Below the pieces are notes generated by a model. The model ran no database searches. It was given only the letters and a program-made list of their open reading frames with translations, and was not told the DNA's origin. The position numbers and the translations under genes were made by a program. Below, piece by piece: positions 8,756-16,956 of a DNA stretch of 64,000 bases. The first letter of the stretch is position 1. Each line of letters starts with the position of its first letter. The stretch is from CAWEBF01 sp963807235 (GTDB lineage Bacteria; Acidobacteriota; Vicinamibacteria; Vicinamibacterales; UBA2999): assembly GCA_963807235.1 (NCBI GenBank), contig CAWEBF010000025.1, forward strand, positions 62,001 through 126,000, read 5' to 3'.

Positions 8756-9516
8756 ATGGCTAAGAGAATGATTGCGTCGTTGGCGTTCGCGGTGCTCATT
8801 TTGGGCATCGGAGTCGCCGCCCAGGCGCAGCCGGCGGACTACAAGACATATTTCACGTTCAGTGGTCCGATCACGCTGCCTGGTGTGACACTGCCCGCTG
8901 GCAAGTACATCTTCCGGCTCGCCGATGCCCAGTCCGGCCGCAAGGTCGTGAGCATCCAGAGCGAGGACGGCAAGCGTCAGCTGGCGATGCTGCACACGAT
9001 CCCGAATCAGGCGCCGAAGGCGCCGAACGATCCGGAGATCCGGTTCATGGAAACGTCGTCGAACGTGCCGCCGCCCGTGAAGACGTGGTGGTATCCCGGC
9101 AAGTCGATCGGCTACGAGTTCATCTACCCGCGGGCGCAGGCGATGCAGCTCGCCAAGGTGACGACTGAACCCGTGCTGACGACCACGCAGGACACTACGC
9201 AGTTCGAGTCGGCGGACCTCTCGCGCATCTCGGGCCAGGGCGTTCCAGCGCCGGTAAGGGTTGAAGAGACGCCGGCGCCGGCGGCTGTGGCGGGCCGGGC
9301 GCAGCAGGGCGAGGTGTTCACGGAAAATCGGGCGGCTCAGGCCCTGCCGCGGGCGCGACTGCTTCCGCGCAGGACACCCGTGCGGACGAGCGGGCGCGCA
9401 CCACGGCGCGAACCGAGCTGCCGCAGACCGCGGGCGCAATTCCCGGCCTGATTCTGTTCGGGGCAATGTCGCTGGCAGCCGGTTTGGGCTTGTCTCGGCG
9501 GCGCAATCGCGAGTAA
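8756..9516 (+). CDS. Secreted protein with C-terminal LPQTA sorting signal (frameshifted)
   Basis: Starts with a signal peptide (MAKRMIASLAFAVLILG to about residue 24), then a compact beta-rich domain (ITLPGVTLPAGKYIFRLAD; WWYPGKSIGYEFIYP) recognisable as a common acidobacterial secreted family of unknown role. The starting frame continues to 9451 as arginine-rich nonsense. One frame back, from about 9325, the sequence reads into TELPQTAGAIPGLILFGAMS, then a hydrophobic helix and a basic tail ending SRRRNRE at 9516, which is a textbook cell-wall sorting signal. A one-base shift near 9323-9340 (by an AAAA run) therefore splits the gene in this sequence. The sortase two genes downstream is the obvious partner. 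Confidence 0.78.
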
Positions 9517-9533
9517 ATGGGCGCTAGCCCGAA

Positions 9534-9610
9534 CTAGCGAGGCGACGCCTGAACGAGAAGAGGCGTCGCCTCGCTAGAGCAGTGTCTAATTGCCCGCGCT
9601 TCGCGCGGGC
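9534..9610 (+). repeat. Double-hairpin repeat, copy B
   Basis: This is the longest copy. Hairpin 1 has 17-bp perfect arms (9534-9550 and 9561-9577) around a 10-base loop. The core CAGTGTCT is at 9580-9587, followed by aatTG and hairpin 2 GCCCGCGC-ttc-GCGCGGGC (9592-9610). It lies between the LPQTA gene and the VWFA gene and ends 13 bases before the VWFA start, so it may also attenuate transcription within the sortase cluster. Confidence 0.85.
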
Positions 9611-9623
9611 GTTGGCGATCGCC

Positions 9624-10541
9624 ATGAGTATTCGCTGGCTCCTCATCGCGGCGGTAGCGCTCCTGGCGCTGCCCGGCACGGCTTCCATGAGGGGCCAGGA
9701 GACGCCCGTCTTCTCGGCGCACTCGGAGCTGGTCGTTCTGCACGTGACGGTCAGGGATCGGCGGGGCGCCTACGTTCGCGATCTGGTACAGGACGCCTTC
9801 GCCGTCGTGGAAGACGCCCAGGCGCAGAACGTCAAGTTCTTCAGTAACACCGACACGCCCGTGACTGTCGGCCTGCTCGTGGACGGCAGCGCCAGCATGT
9901 ACGGGAACCGGCAGCTGGCCATTGCCGGGGCGGTCGAGTTCGTGAACGCCAGCGGACCAGACGACGAAATGTTCGCGCTCGCCTTCAACGAGCGCGTCAC
10001 CCCAGCTTTGCCGGACGGCGCGCCATTTACGCGCGACGGTAACGTGATTCGCGACGGGCTGGAGCGCGCCATCATCGCGCGCGGGCGGACGGCGCTCTAC
10101 GACGCCATCTCGGCCGGCGTGGACCAGTTGTCGCGCGGCAGCCGCGAGCGCAAAGTGCTGGTGGTGCTCAGCGATGGCGGCGACAACGCAAGCCGCACCT
10201 CCCGCGAACGCGCGGTCAGGAAGGCACAGACGTCGAACGCGGTGATCTACACCATTGCGCTCATCGAGCCCGGCATGCGCGGCACCAACCCCGAACTTCT
10301 CGAGCAGCTGTCAGAATCCACCGGCGGCCGGGCGTTCCGTCCGTCCCGCGCGAAGGACCTGCCCGGCATCCTCCGCGACATCGCGCTGGAGATTCGTCAC
10401 ACGTACACGATCGGGTACGCCTCCACGAACACCGCGCGCGACGGCGCATTCAGGCGCGTGCGCGTCGTGGTCACGGCGCCGCCAGGACGCCCGCTCGTGG
10501 TGCGGAGCCGCACTGGCTACGTGGCCGGGCAGTCGCAATGA
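9624..10541 (+). CDS. Secreted VWFA-domain protein, acidobacterial type
   Basis: A 305-residue exported protein: signal peptide MSIRWLLIAAVALLALPG, a beta-rich segment (about 30-75: VLHVTVRDRRGAYVRDLVQD), then a von Willebrand factor A domain. The metal-ion-dependent adhesion site DGSAS (Asp87, Ser89, Ser91) is intact, with LSDGGDNASR as the later acidic loop. This arrangement matches the VWFA-related family expanded in Acidobacteria. The ATG at 9624 is preferred over an upstream start because it begins the signal peptide directly. The stop overlaps the sortase start by four bases (ATGA), which implies translational coupling. It has no sorting signal of its own. Confidence 0.88.
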   Translation: MSIRWLLIAAVALLALPGTASMRGQETPVFSAHSELVVLHVTVRDRRGAYVRDLVQDAFAVVEDAQAQNVKFFSNTDTPVTVGLLVDGSASMYGNRQLAIAGAVEFVNASGPDDEMFALAFNERVTPALPDGAPFTRDGNVIRDGLERAIIARGRTALYDAISAGVDQLSRGSRERKVLVVLSDGGDNASRTSRERAVRKAQTSNAVIYTIALIEPGMRGTNPELLEQLSESTGGRAFRPSRAKDLPGILRDIALEIRHTYTIGYASTNTARDGAFRRVRVVVTAPPGRPLVVRSRTGYVAGQSQ

Positions 10542-11146
10542 TTGGCTCGCGGCGATGGCTCGCGCGCCTGCTCATCCTGGTGGGCGTCGCCGTGCTTGGA
10601 TGGGCGGGCTATGCGGCCCTGTCGGCCAGGTGGGCGCAGCGGGAATACCGAAAGGTGCTGGAGATCGAGCGCGCGCTGCCTCCGCCGGAGGCGCCCGAAC
10701 CGGTGTTGCCGGTGTCGATGCCTCTCGGTGAGCCGATCGGGACGTTGATCGTGCCGCGCCTGGGGCTCTCCGCGGTCGTCGCCGAGGGCGACGACAAGCC
10801 GGTGCTCGACGACGCCGCGGGCCACCTGCCCGACACGGCGCTGCCATGGAACGACGGCAACGCGGCCGTGGCCGCGCACCGCGACGGCCTGTTCCGGCCG
10901 CTCAAAGGCATTCGCGTCGGTGATCGACTGCGGTTCGAAACCGTCCACGGCGATTTCGAATACCGGGTGAAGGAAACCTACATCGTGGACCCCGACGACA
11001 TCTGGGTGCTGAACCCCACGCTCGAGCCCACGCTCACGCTGATCAGCTGCTACCCGTTCAACTTCATCGGCAACGCGCCAAAACGGTTCATCGTGAAAGC
11101 CGAACGGCTACCGGTGGTCGCTAGCCCGCGCACTACTGGGGGGTAG
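10538..11146 (+). CDS. Sortase (class D/E-like transpeptidase)
   Basis: A 202-residue membrane-anchored cysteine transpeptidase that should cleave an LPxTx-type signal and attach the protein to an amine nucleophile. An N-terminal transmembrane helix (about 9-30) is followed by a proline-rich stalk and the sortase barrel. The catalytic triad is visible: His114 in AAHRDG, Cys171 in TLTLISCYP and Arg183 in PKRFIVKAER. It overlaps the VWFA gene by four bases and follows the LPQTA protein gene, so substrate and enzyme are genetically linked. Sortases are unusual in bacteria with an outer membrane; the acceptor here is unknown. Confidence 0.9.
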   Translation: MIGSRRWLARLLILVGVAVLGWAGYAALSARWAQREYRKVLEIERALPPPEAPEPVLPVSMPLGEPIGTLIVPRLGLSAVVAEGDDKPVLDDAAGHLPDTALPWNDGNAAVAAHRDGLFRPLKGIRVGDRLRFETVHGDFEYRVKETYIVDPDDIWVLNPTLEPTLTLISCYPFNFIGNAPKRFIVKAERLPVVASPRTTGG

Positions 11147-11151
11147 CGGAA

Positions 11152-11296
11152 ATTCACAATTCACAATTCACAATTCACAAACCCCACTGCTTCGGTGGCC
11201 TTTTGCGGAACTGCAGTTCCGCAAGACGCGGCAGAAGACTCGTGAGAGGCTTCTGCCTCAGTGCAGTTTGTGAATTGTGAATTGTGAATTGTGCAT
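11152..11296. repeat. Composite inverted repeat built from 7-bp units
   Basis: The left arm is four copies of ATTCACA (11152-11179); the right arm is three copies of TGTGAAT plus one TGTGCAT (11269-11296), so the ends form a nearly perfect inverted repeat of about 29 bp. Inside lie three more hairpins: CCAC..GGTGG near 11184, a perfect 22-base palindrome beginning TTGCGGAACT near 11204, and GGCAGAAG..CTTCTGCC near 11230-11257. The element separates the convergent sortase and methyltransferase genes and could be a bidirectional terminator or a small mobile palindromic element. Confidence 0.8.
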
Positions 11297-11309
11297 TGGA
11301 GCAGTGCTC

Positions 11310-11939
11310 CTAATGCTCAGCCCACTCGAGGCGGTGGCACTCGACGAGCGACCACAACCGCGGGAGGTTGACCTTCCTGACCGATTGCGCCCGCAAGCCC
11401 GACTGCGCCAACAGCGTGGGCAAATCGAGGTCGATTCGAATCGCCGCCCGGGCGGCCACTCTCGCGACCCGCTGCTCCGCGCTCGCCACCCATCGCGTGC
11501 TGCTCCGGAAATAGTTCAGCAGCACGATGCGGCCGTGCGGGCGGCACACGCGTGCCATTTCCTGGAGCGCCAGCACCGGATCGGGTACGACGCTGATGAC
11601 GTAGGCCGCATACACGACGTCGAACGACTCGTCCGGGAAGGCGAGCGCCGTCGCGTCCATCCGCGACAGGTGGAAGCGCCGCGTTCCACCGCCATCCATG
11701 CGCTGCCGCGCCTTCTGCAGCATCGGCGCAGAGATGTCAATGCCGGTGACCCGACAGTGGGATGGGTAGAACTTGCTGGTCAGCCCCGTCCCAAAGCCAA
11801 CCTCGAGCACGTGGTCCCCACGTCGAATCTGCAGGCTCCGCACCGCATCGCGCCGTCCCGCCTGCAGCAGCGGGCCGAACATCAAGTCGTACGCCCCGGC
11901 TACCTGGCCATAGAACCGCTCGACGGCTGAGCGGTCCAC
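11310..11939 (-). CDS. SAM-dependent methyltransferase (PmtA-like)
   Basis: A 209-residue class I methyltransferase. Motif I VLEVGFGTGLT binds S-adenosylmethionine, the acidic residue of motif II is in VTGIDIS, and motif IV is FDVVYAAYVISVV. The opening, with YGQVAGAYDLMFGPLLQAGRR, resembles the phosphatidylethanolamine N-methyltransferases of bacteria, which make phosphatidylcholine at the inner membrane face; that substrate is inference. The start is a GTG at 11939, placed 45 bases after the YflT-like gene on the same strand. Confidence 0.82.
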   Translation of the reverse strand: MDRSAVERFYGQVAGAYDLMFGPLLQAGRRDAVRSLQIRRGDHVLEVGFGTGLTSKFYPSHCRVTGIDISAPMLQKARQRMDGGGTRRFHLSRMDATALAFPDESFDVVYAAYVISVVPDPVLALQEMARVCRPHGRIVLLNYFRSSTRWVASAEQRVARVAARAAIRIDLDLPTLLAQSGLRAQSVRKVNLPRLWSLVECHRLEWAEH

Positions 11940-11984
11940 CGAGGCGACCGAGGACGATGGCGGCTGATCCGCCGTTCTCAGCTA

Positions 11985-12522
11985 TCACGGGTGATAGTCG
12001 GCGCGCGCTTCCGTGGTCTTCACGACGTCGCGGCCGCCAGTCGCCTGCAGAATCTCCTCGGCTCGCTTGGCCCAGGTCTTGTCGTCGCAGTGGACGGACA
12101 GCAGAAAGGCGCCCTCCCGAATCCGGCCCGCATAGCGCTTGGCCTCCACTTCGGGGATGCCCGCGCCGATGAGGCCGCCGACCAGCCCGCCCGTGGCTCC
12201 CGCGGCCCCCGCTCCGGCCAGCGCCGCGACAACGGGCCCGGCCGCCAGCAGCGGCCCCGACGCCTGGCACCGCAATCACGCCGATGCCGACCAGCCACCC
12301 CAGCACGCCGCCGACGGCTGCGCCGGCGCTGGCACCAGTCGCGATGCCTTCCGGTGCCTTGGTGTTGATCTCATGCGCGAGATCCTTGGTCGTGTGTTCG
12401 CGATCCGGGAGAATCGCAGAGATGTCGCTATTCCGGAATTCCGCAGCGCGCAATGCTCCGAGAGCGTTGTCGAACGACCCGCGATCCGGGTAGATGCCAT
12501 ACGCAACGAGATCGGTGGCCAT
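11985..12522 (-). CDS. YflT / general stress protein 17M-like protein (frameshifted)
   Basis: Starts MATDLVAYGIYPDRGSFDNA behind a strong AAGGAGG site. Residues 1-60 match the general-stress-protein 17M fold, followed by a glycine-rich hydrophobic stretch typical of these proteins (GASAGAAVGGVLGWLVGIG) and a C-terminal half beginning PLLAAGPVVAALAG and ending VVKTTEARADYHP. The two halves are in different frames; the shift falls in the CCCC run at 12255-12258, where one extra base explains it. Homologues are linked to envelope stress, but the role is unknown. It is divergent from the DUF411 gene, with 97 bases between them. Confidence 0.75.
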
Positions 12523-12619
12523 GGGTCCTCCTTCAGATGCATTCGAAGAAGCAGTACACGTGCCGGCCCTCGGAAACTCCTCTGTAACGCGGCATCCGAA
12601 TCAGGGGAAGATATTGGCC

Positions 12620-13081
12620 ATGGAGCGATTGACACGCCGCCGCCTCATGGCAGTGCTGGGCTTCGCCTTGGCGGCTGGCCTGCGGCCGATGGCGCAACGG
12701 GGCCCGTCGGTTCAGGTCTACAAAAGCCCGACGTGCGGCTGCTGCGCACTCTGGGTCGAGCACCTGCGTAAGGCGGGATTCACGGCCACTGTCTCCGACG
12801 TCGAGGACATCACCGCCATCAAGACGAAGCACGGCGTACCGCCACGAGCCCAGTCGTGTCACACCGCGGTGGTCGGGGGCTACGTGGTCGAGGGGCACGT
12901 GCCCGCGGAGGACGTGCAGCGCCTGCTCACGCAGCGGCCCGCCATCGCCGGAATCGGCGTGCCCGGCATGCCGATTGGCTCTCCCGGGATGGAAGTGGCG
13001 GGCATGAAGCCGCAGCCCTTCGACGTGCTGGCCTTCGACAAGGCCGGCCAGACGACCGTCTTCGCCTCTCACAACAAATAG
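12620..13081 (+). CDS. DUF411 metal-binding protein, exported
   Basis: A 153-residue protein of the DUF411 family, often found with copper-resistance genes. The N-terminus MERLTRRRLMAVLGFALAAG has twin arginines before a hydrophobic core, so Tat export is plausible. The mature domain has the thioredoxin-like CGCC pair in KSPTCGCCALWVEHL and the conserved SCHTAVV, VEGHVPAEDV and GMPIGSPGME segments. The ATG at 12620 was chosen because it opens the signal peptide; upstream in-frame codons cover the divergent promoter region. Metal specificity is inferred from the family. Confidence 0.88.
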   Translation: MERLTRRRLMAVLGFALAAGLRPMAQRGPSVQVYKSPTCGCCALWVEHLRKAGFTATVSDVEDITAIKTKHGVPPRAQSCHTAVVGGYVVEGHVPAEDVQRLLTQRPAIAGIGVPGMPIGSPGMEVAGMKPQPFDVLAFDKAGQTTVFASHNK

Positions 13082-13091
13082 ACGCAGCGAC

Positions 13092-13484
13092 ATGCCGACC
13101 ATCGAGAAGTTCAACGCCGCTGGCGTCTTCGAGCCCGCGACCTACAGCCAGGGCATCAAGGTCACTCAGGCGCAGACCATCCTGTTCCTGTCGGGCCAGG
13201 TGGCCTACGAGCCCGACGGAAGCGTCGCCCACCGCGGCGACTTCAAAAAGCAGGCGCGCGCAGCCTTCCAGGCCATCGAGGCGCTTGTGAAGTCCCAAGG
13301 TGGGACGATGGCCAACGTGGTCAAGATCACGACGTATGTAACCGACATGCGCTACCGGCCCGACCTCGCGCCGATCCGCGAGGAGTTTCTCGGCAAGAAG
13401 GGACCGGCATCCACCCTTGTCGAGACCCCGGCGTTGGCGCACCCGGATTGGATGATCGAAATCGAGGCGATTGCCGTTGTCTAA
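13092..13484 (+). CDS. RidA-family protein
   Basis: A 130-residue member of the RidA/YjgF/UK114 family. RidA deaminates reactive enamine/imine intermediates from PLP enzymes; other subgroups do other chemistry. It has YSQGIKV, LFLSGQVAYEPDG, VVKITTYVTDM and EIEAIAVV at the usual positions. The catalytic arginine of true RidA lies in a R-x-x-V/C-x-V context that is altered here (TLVETPALAHPDWMIEIEA), so this may belong to another subgroup. It follows DUF411 by 10 bases and overlaps the foldase gene by 14. Confidence 0.88.
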   Translation: MPTIEKFNAAGVFEPATYSQGIKVTQAQTILFLSGQVAYEPDGSVAHRGDFKKQARAAFQAIEALVKSQGGTMANVVKITTYVTDMRYRPDLAPIREEFLGKKGPASTLVETPALAHPDWMIEIEAIAVV

Positions 13485-14550
13485 GCACAATCTCTCCGCA
13501 GCGCTGTGTGCGCTTTCGGCCGCGTGTCTTGTCGTGGCTTGTCGATCCACGCCGGCCACCGCGCCGGCCACAGCCGACACGTGGGCCGTGGTCGGCGGCG
13601 AGGACATCACGCGGCAGGATGTGGAGAAGGCCTTCCGGCGGGATAGCACCGCGGCGCCAGGAGTGTCGGCCGAGGAGACGCTCACCGCCCAGCTCGGTCT
13701 GCTCGACAACCTCATCATGGAGGAGATTCTGGTCGCGAAGGCGCGCGCCCTGAAGATCGAGGTGCCCGAGAGCGACGTCGAAGCGGCCTACAACCAGGCC
13801 AAGGGCAACCTCACCGAGGAGGCCTTTCAACAGGAGCTGTCCAAACGCAGCCTCACGCCGACGGACGTGCGCGACACCCTGAGACGACAGCTCATCACGC
13901 AGAAGCTCATCACGCAGGAAGTCGGAGGGAAGATCGTCGTGACCGATCAGCAGGTCACCGACTTCTTCAACGCCAACCGCGCACAGTTCAACTTCCCGGA
14001 GGATGCCTATCACCTGGCGCAGATCATCGTGACGCCCGTCCGCGAGCCGCAGCAGGCCAACGCGAGTGGCGACGATGCCACCACACCGCAGGCGGCCGCC
14101 GCCAAAGTCCAGCAGCTGATGGAGCGTCTCAAGGGCGGCGCGTCGTTCGCCGAGCTCGCCCGCGCTTTCTCCGAGGATCCGGAATCAGCACAGCGGGGCG
14201 GCGACCTGGGGCTGATCCCGCTGTCGGCGGTGAAGCAGGCCGCGCCGGCGCTGCGCGATGCGGTGCTGCAGATGACGCCGGGCAACGCCAGAATCGTGAG
14301 CCAGGATGGCGCTCACACCATCGTGTTCCTGGTGGCCAAGGAGCCGGCGGGCCAGCGCGACTTGTCGATGCCCGAGGTGCGCCAGCGAATCACCGACGGC
14401 CTCAAGGGCCGGCAGGAGCAGTTGCTGCGCGCGGCGTATCTGACAGTGGCGCGAACCGACGCGGACGTCGTGAACTACCAGGCGCGTCGTGTGGTGGAGT
14501 CGCAAGGTAAGGTGCCAGCGTCAGCCCCAGAGCCCGCGGCGACGAAGTGA
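13471..14550 (+). CDS. PpiC/SurA-type peptidyl-prolyl isomerase lipoprotein
   Basis: A 359-residue exported foldase. A lipobox LVVAC at about residues 20-24 marks a lipoprotein. Residues 40-170 form a SurA_N-like helical chaperone region (DVEKAFRR, SDVEAAYNQAKGNLTEEAFQQEL), followed by a parvulin domain with FAELARAFSEDPESAQRGGDLG, the hallmark of active PpiC rotamases. The start is a TTG at 13471 inside the RidA gene. It should act in the periplasm on outer-membrane protein folding, which fits the OmpA-family gene directly downstream. Confidence 0.9.
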   Translation: MPLSKHNLSAALCALSAACLVVACRSTPATAPATADTWAVVGGEDITRQDVEKAFRRDSTAAPGVSAEETLTAQLGLLDNLIMEEILVAKARALKIEVPESDVEAAYNQAKGNLTEEAFQQELSKRSLTPTDVRDTLRRQLITQKLITQEVGGKIVVTDQQVTDFFNANRAQFNFPEDAYHLAQIIVTPVREPQQANASGDDATTPQAAAAKVQQLMERLKGGASFAELARAFSEDPESAQRGGDLGLIPLSAVKQAAPALRDAVLQMTPGNARIVSQDGAHTIVFLVAKEPAGQRDLSMPEVRQRITDGLKGRQEQLLRAAYLTVARTDADVVNYQARRVVESQGKVPASAPEPAATK

Positions 14551-14579
14551 GCCGCCGAAATCGCCAAAGGACCATTCAG

Positions 14580-15707
14580 ATGCGCACCCCCCCGCGCTCC
14601 CTCGTGCTGATGCCCGTTCTGTTCATGGTGCTCGCGTCAGCCCCCGCTCCGACGGCGGGTGCGCCCCAGGCGGCAGCCGAGGCGGCGCCCGCGTTCGAGG
14701 CCTACAGCAAGTTCGACTTCGTGCCGGGCGAGAGAGTGATTGGCATGGAGGACTTCTCGCAGGATGCGATCGGCGATTTCCCTGCTCGTTGGAACACGAA
14801 CGCGGCGGGCGAGGTGGTGACGATCTCCGGCAAGGCGGGACGTTGGCTGAAGCTGACTCGGGCCGGCGCGTTCGTGCCCGACCTGGTGCCGGTGCTGCCG
14901 GAGAACTTCACCCTGGAGTTCGATCTGCTGGTGCCGCCCAAGTTCGACTCAGGCTATTTCTTCAACGCCAGCATCGTTGAGCTGGCCAACGTGAACCAGA
15001 TTCAACCGTGGCAGTCGTCGGACAACCGATTCACGTTCATCTCCTGGCCCGCCGGCGGACCGACGTGGCAGACGTCGAATGAGGCGCGCCTGCAAGGAGT
15101 GGGCACCGCGTCACCCCGGGCCGATACGAAGACTCCCGGCAAGGACGGCACCCCGGTCCACATCGCCGTCGCCCGGCAGGGCGCGCGCGTCCGCGTCTAC
15201 TACAACGCGGAAAAGATGTGGGACGTGCCGCGGGCGCTGCTCCCGGCCGCCAAGTACAACGCCATCCTGTTCTTCGTCCCCAACGTCGATGCCGGGTCCG
15301 AGTACTTCCTGTCCAATCTGCGGGTGGCGGTCGGCGCGCCCGACACGCGCAACAAGCTGGTGACCCAGGGGAAGTTCGTTACCCACGGCATCCTGTTCGA
15401 CGTCAACAGCGCCAGCCTGAAGCCCGAGTCGTACGGCACGCTGAAAGAGATCGCCGGCGTGCTGACCGAGAACGCCGCCCTCAAGGTGCAGATCGTCGGG
15501 CACACCGACTCGGACGGCGACACCGCGCCCAACCTCGACCTGTCGAAGCGCCGCGCCGCGTCGGTGCGCGACGCGCTGGCCAAGGAGTTCTCGATCGACG
15601 CCGCGCGGCTGACAACCGACGGCAAGGGCGAGGGCGAGCCGATCGACAAGAACGAGACGCCGGCGGGCAAGGCGAACAACCGCCGCGTCGAGTTCATCAA
15701 GCAGTAG
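14580..15707 (+). CDS. OmpA-family outer-membrane/peptidoglycan-binding protein
   Basis: A 375-residue exported protein. The signal peptide MRTPPRSLVLMPVLFMVLAS is followed by a concanavalin-like beta-sandwich (about 60-250: LEFDLLVPPKFDSGYFFNA) and a C-terminal OmpA domain (about 265-375) with VQIVGHTDSDG, NLDLSKRRAASVRDAL and NRRVEF, the peptidoglycan-binding signature. ATG 14580 has an AAAGGA site ten bases upstream and is preferred to the GTG at 14547, which overlaps the previous stop. It probably links the envelope to peptidoglycan. Confidence 0.88.
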   Translation: MRTPPRSLVLMPVLFMVLASAPAPTAGAPQAAAEAAPAFEAYSKFDFVPGERVIGMEDFSQDAIGDFPARWNTNAAGEVVTISGKAGRWLKLTRAGAFVPDLVPVLPENFTLEFDLLVPPKFDSGYFFNASIVELANVNQIQPWQSSDNRFTFISWPAGGPTWQTSNEARLQGVGTASPRADTKTPGKDGTPVHIAVARQGARVRVYYNAEKMWDVPRALLPAAKYNAILFFVPNVDAGSEYFLSNLRVAVGAPDTRNKLVTQGKFVTHGILFDVNSASLKPESYGTLKEIAGVLTENAALKVQIVGHTDSDGDTAPNLDLSKRRAASVRDALAKEFSIDAARLTTDGKGEGEPIDKNETPAGKANNRRVEFIKQ

Positions 15708-15714
15708 GCGGCCG

Positions 15715-16950
15715 ATGACTGCCATGACTCGCCGGCAGGCGATCTCGGCGCTCGCCGCGCTTCCGCTTGCCGCCGGGTCGGCCGCAGCGCAAACGCGGCC
15801 GGGCCCCAGGCGCCGCGTCATTCTCGGAAACGGCACCGGCATCCTGCTGGCGGCCGACGGCACGCTGCACATGTGGATCCGGCAGCCCTCGGAAGAGGAC
15901 GCCGCGCGGAGTTCGCTCGGGCGCAGCGATACCCAACCCGTGAAGGCGTTCACGCTTGTCGCGGTGCCGGGCCTTTCTGACGTCGTCGCCGTGTCCGCCG
16001 GGTGGAACTGCACCTTCGCGGTCCTGAAGGACGGCCGCCTGCTGGCCTGGGGCAAGAATCCCAACGGTCGGCTGGGCACCACCACGCAGGCGCAGATGGA
16101 GACGCTGGCGTCGTGGTCGCCGAACGAGTCGAGCGTGCCGATTCCTCTGTCCACGCGGTTCGACGCGGTGGACGTATCCGCGGGCGACGACCACGCCCTT
16201 GCGCTGGCGCGCGACGGGAGCGTGTACGCCTGGGGAGTCGGCAAGGATGGACAACTGGGGATCGGCCCGATGCCCGCCATCAACTTCCGGACCAGCACGC
16301 CGGCGGCGTTGACCTACATGCCGGTCCCGGTGCGCGTGCCCGATCTCGGGGACGTGACCGCCATCAGCGCGGGCAGCAACCAGTCGCTGGCGCTGCTCAA
16401 GGACGGCACGGTCCGCGCGTGGGGCTACAACAAGAACGGAGAAGTTGGCGACGGCACCACCATGAATCGAGATCGCCCGATGCCGGTGCCAGGCGTGCGC
16501 GACGCGGTGGCGATCGCCGCGTGCGGGATGTTTTCGATGGCGTTGCTGGCGGATGGCATCGTGATGGTGTGGGGCGCCAGAGGTTTCAACAACAAGCCCG
16601 TGGGTGGGACGCGGCCGGCGCCGTTGCCCGGTCTGCGCGGCATCAAGGCCATCGCCGGTGGTCTGGCATACGGCGTCGCACTGACCGAGGCTGGGACCGT
16701 GATGACCTGGGGCGACAACGCGCACTCGCAGCTGGGCCGTGGCCGCAACGTGCCGGAGACCCCAGGCGTGATCAAGGAGCTGACCGGCGTGCAGTCGATC
16801 GCCGCCAGAATCGAAACCTCGACCGCCGTCCTGGAGTCGGGTCGAATCATGACGTGGGGTGCGGTCCGCGAGTTCAACCGCGACGGCCGCCCTTCTCAGT
16901 ACAGCGCGTCGCCCATCCCGCTGTCGGTGGACGGTCTGGGGAATCCGTGA
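15715..16950 (+). CDS. Exported RCC1-repeat beta-propeller
   Basis: A 411-residue protein with a probable Tat signal (MTAMTRRQAISALAALPLAA). The rest is RCC1-type repeats, each with a [A/T/V]WG-x-N-x-x-G-x-L/V-G core: LAWGKNPNGRLG, YAWGVGKDGQLG, RAWGYNKNGEVGDG, MVWGARGFNNKPVG and MTWGDNAHSQLGRG, about six blades. Such proteins are interaction scaffolds; the partner is unknown. It starts seven bases after the OmpA stop and ends six bases before the convergent CoA-binding gene. Confidence 0.9.
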   Translation: MTAMTRRQAISALAALPLAAGSAAAQTRPGPRRRVILGNGTGILLAADGTLHMWIRQPSEEDAARSSLGRSDTQPVKAFTLVAVPGLSDVVAVSAGWNCTFAVLKDGRLLAWGKNPNGRLGTTTQAQMETLASWSPNESSVPIPLSTRFDAVDVSAGDDHALALARDGSVYAWGVGKDGQLGIGPMPAINFRTSTPAALTYMPVPVRVPDLGDVTAISAGSNQSLALLKDGTVRAWGYNKNGEVGDGTTMNRDRPMPVPGVRDAVAIAACGMFSMALLADGIVMVWGARGFNNKPVGGTRPAPLPGLRGIKAIAGGLAYGVALTEAGTVMTWGDNAHSQLGRGRNVPETPGVIKELTGVQSIAARIETSTAVLESGRIMTWGAVREFNRDGRPSQYSASPIPLSVDGLGNP

Positions 16951-16956
16951 CTTCCC

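Noticed and set aside
9316..9340. Programmed -1 frameshift at the LPQTA gene
   Set aside because: No X-XXY-YYZ slip site and no clear downstream structure; many similar one-base shifts elsewhere make a sequence error more likely.
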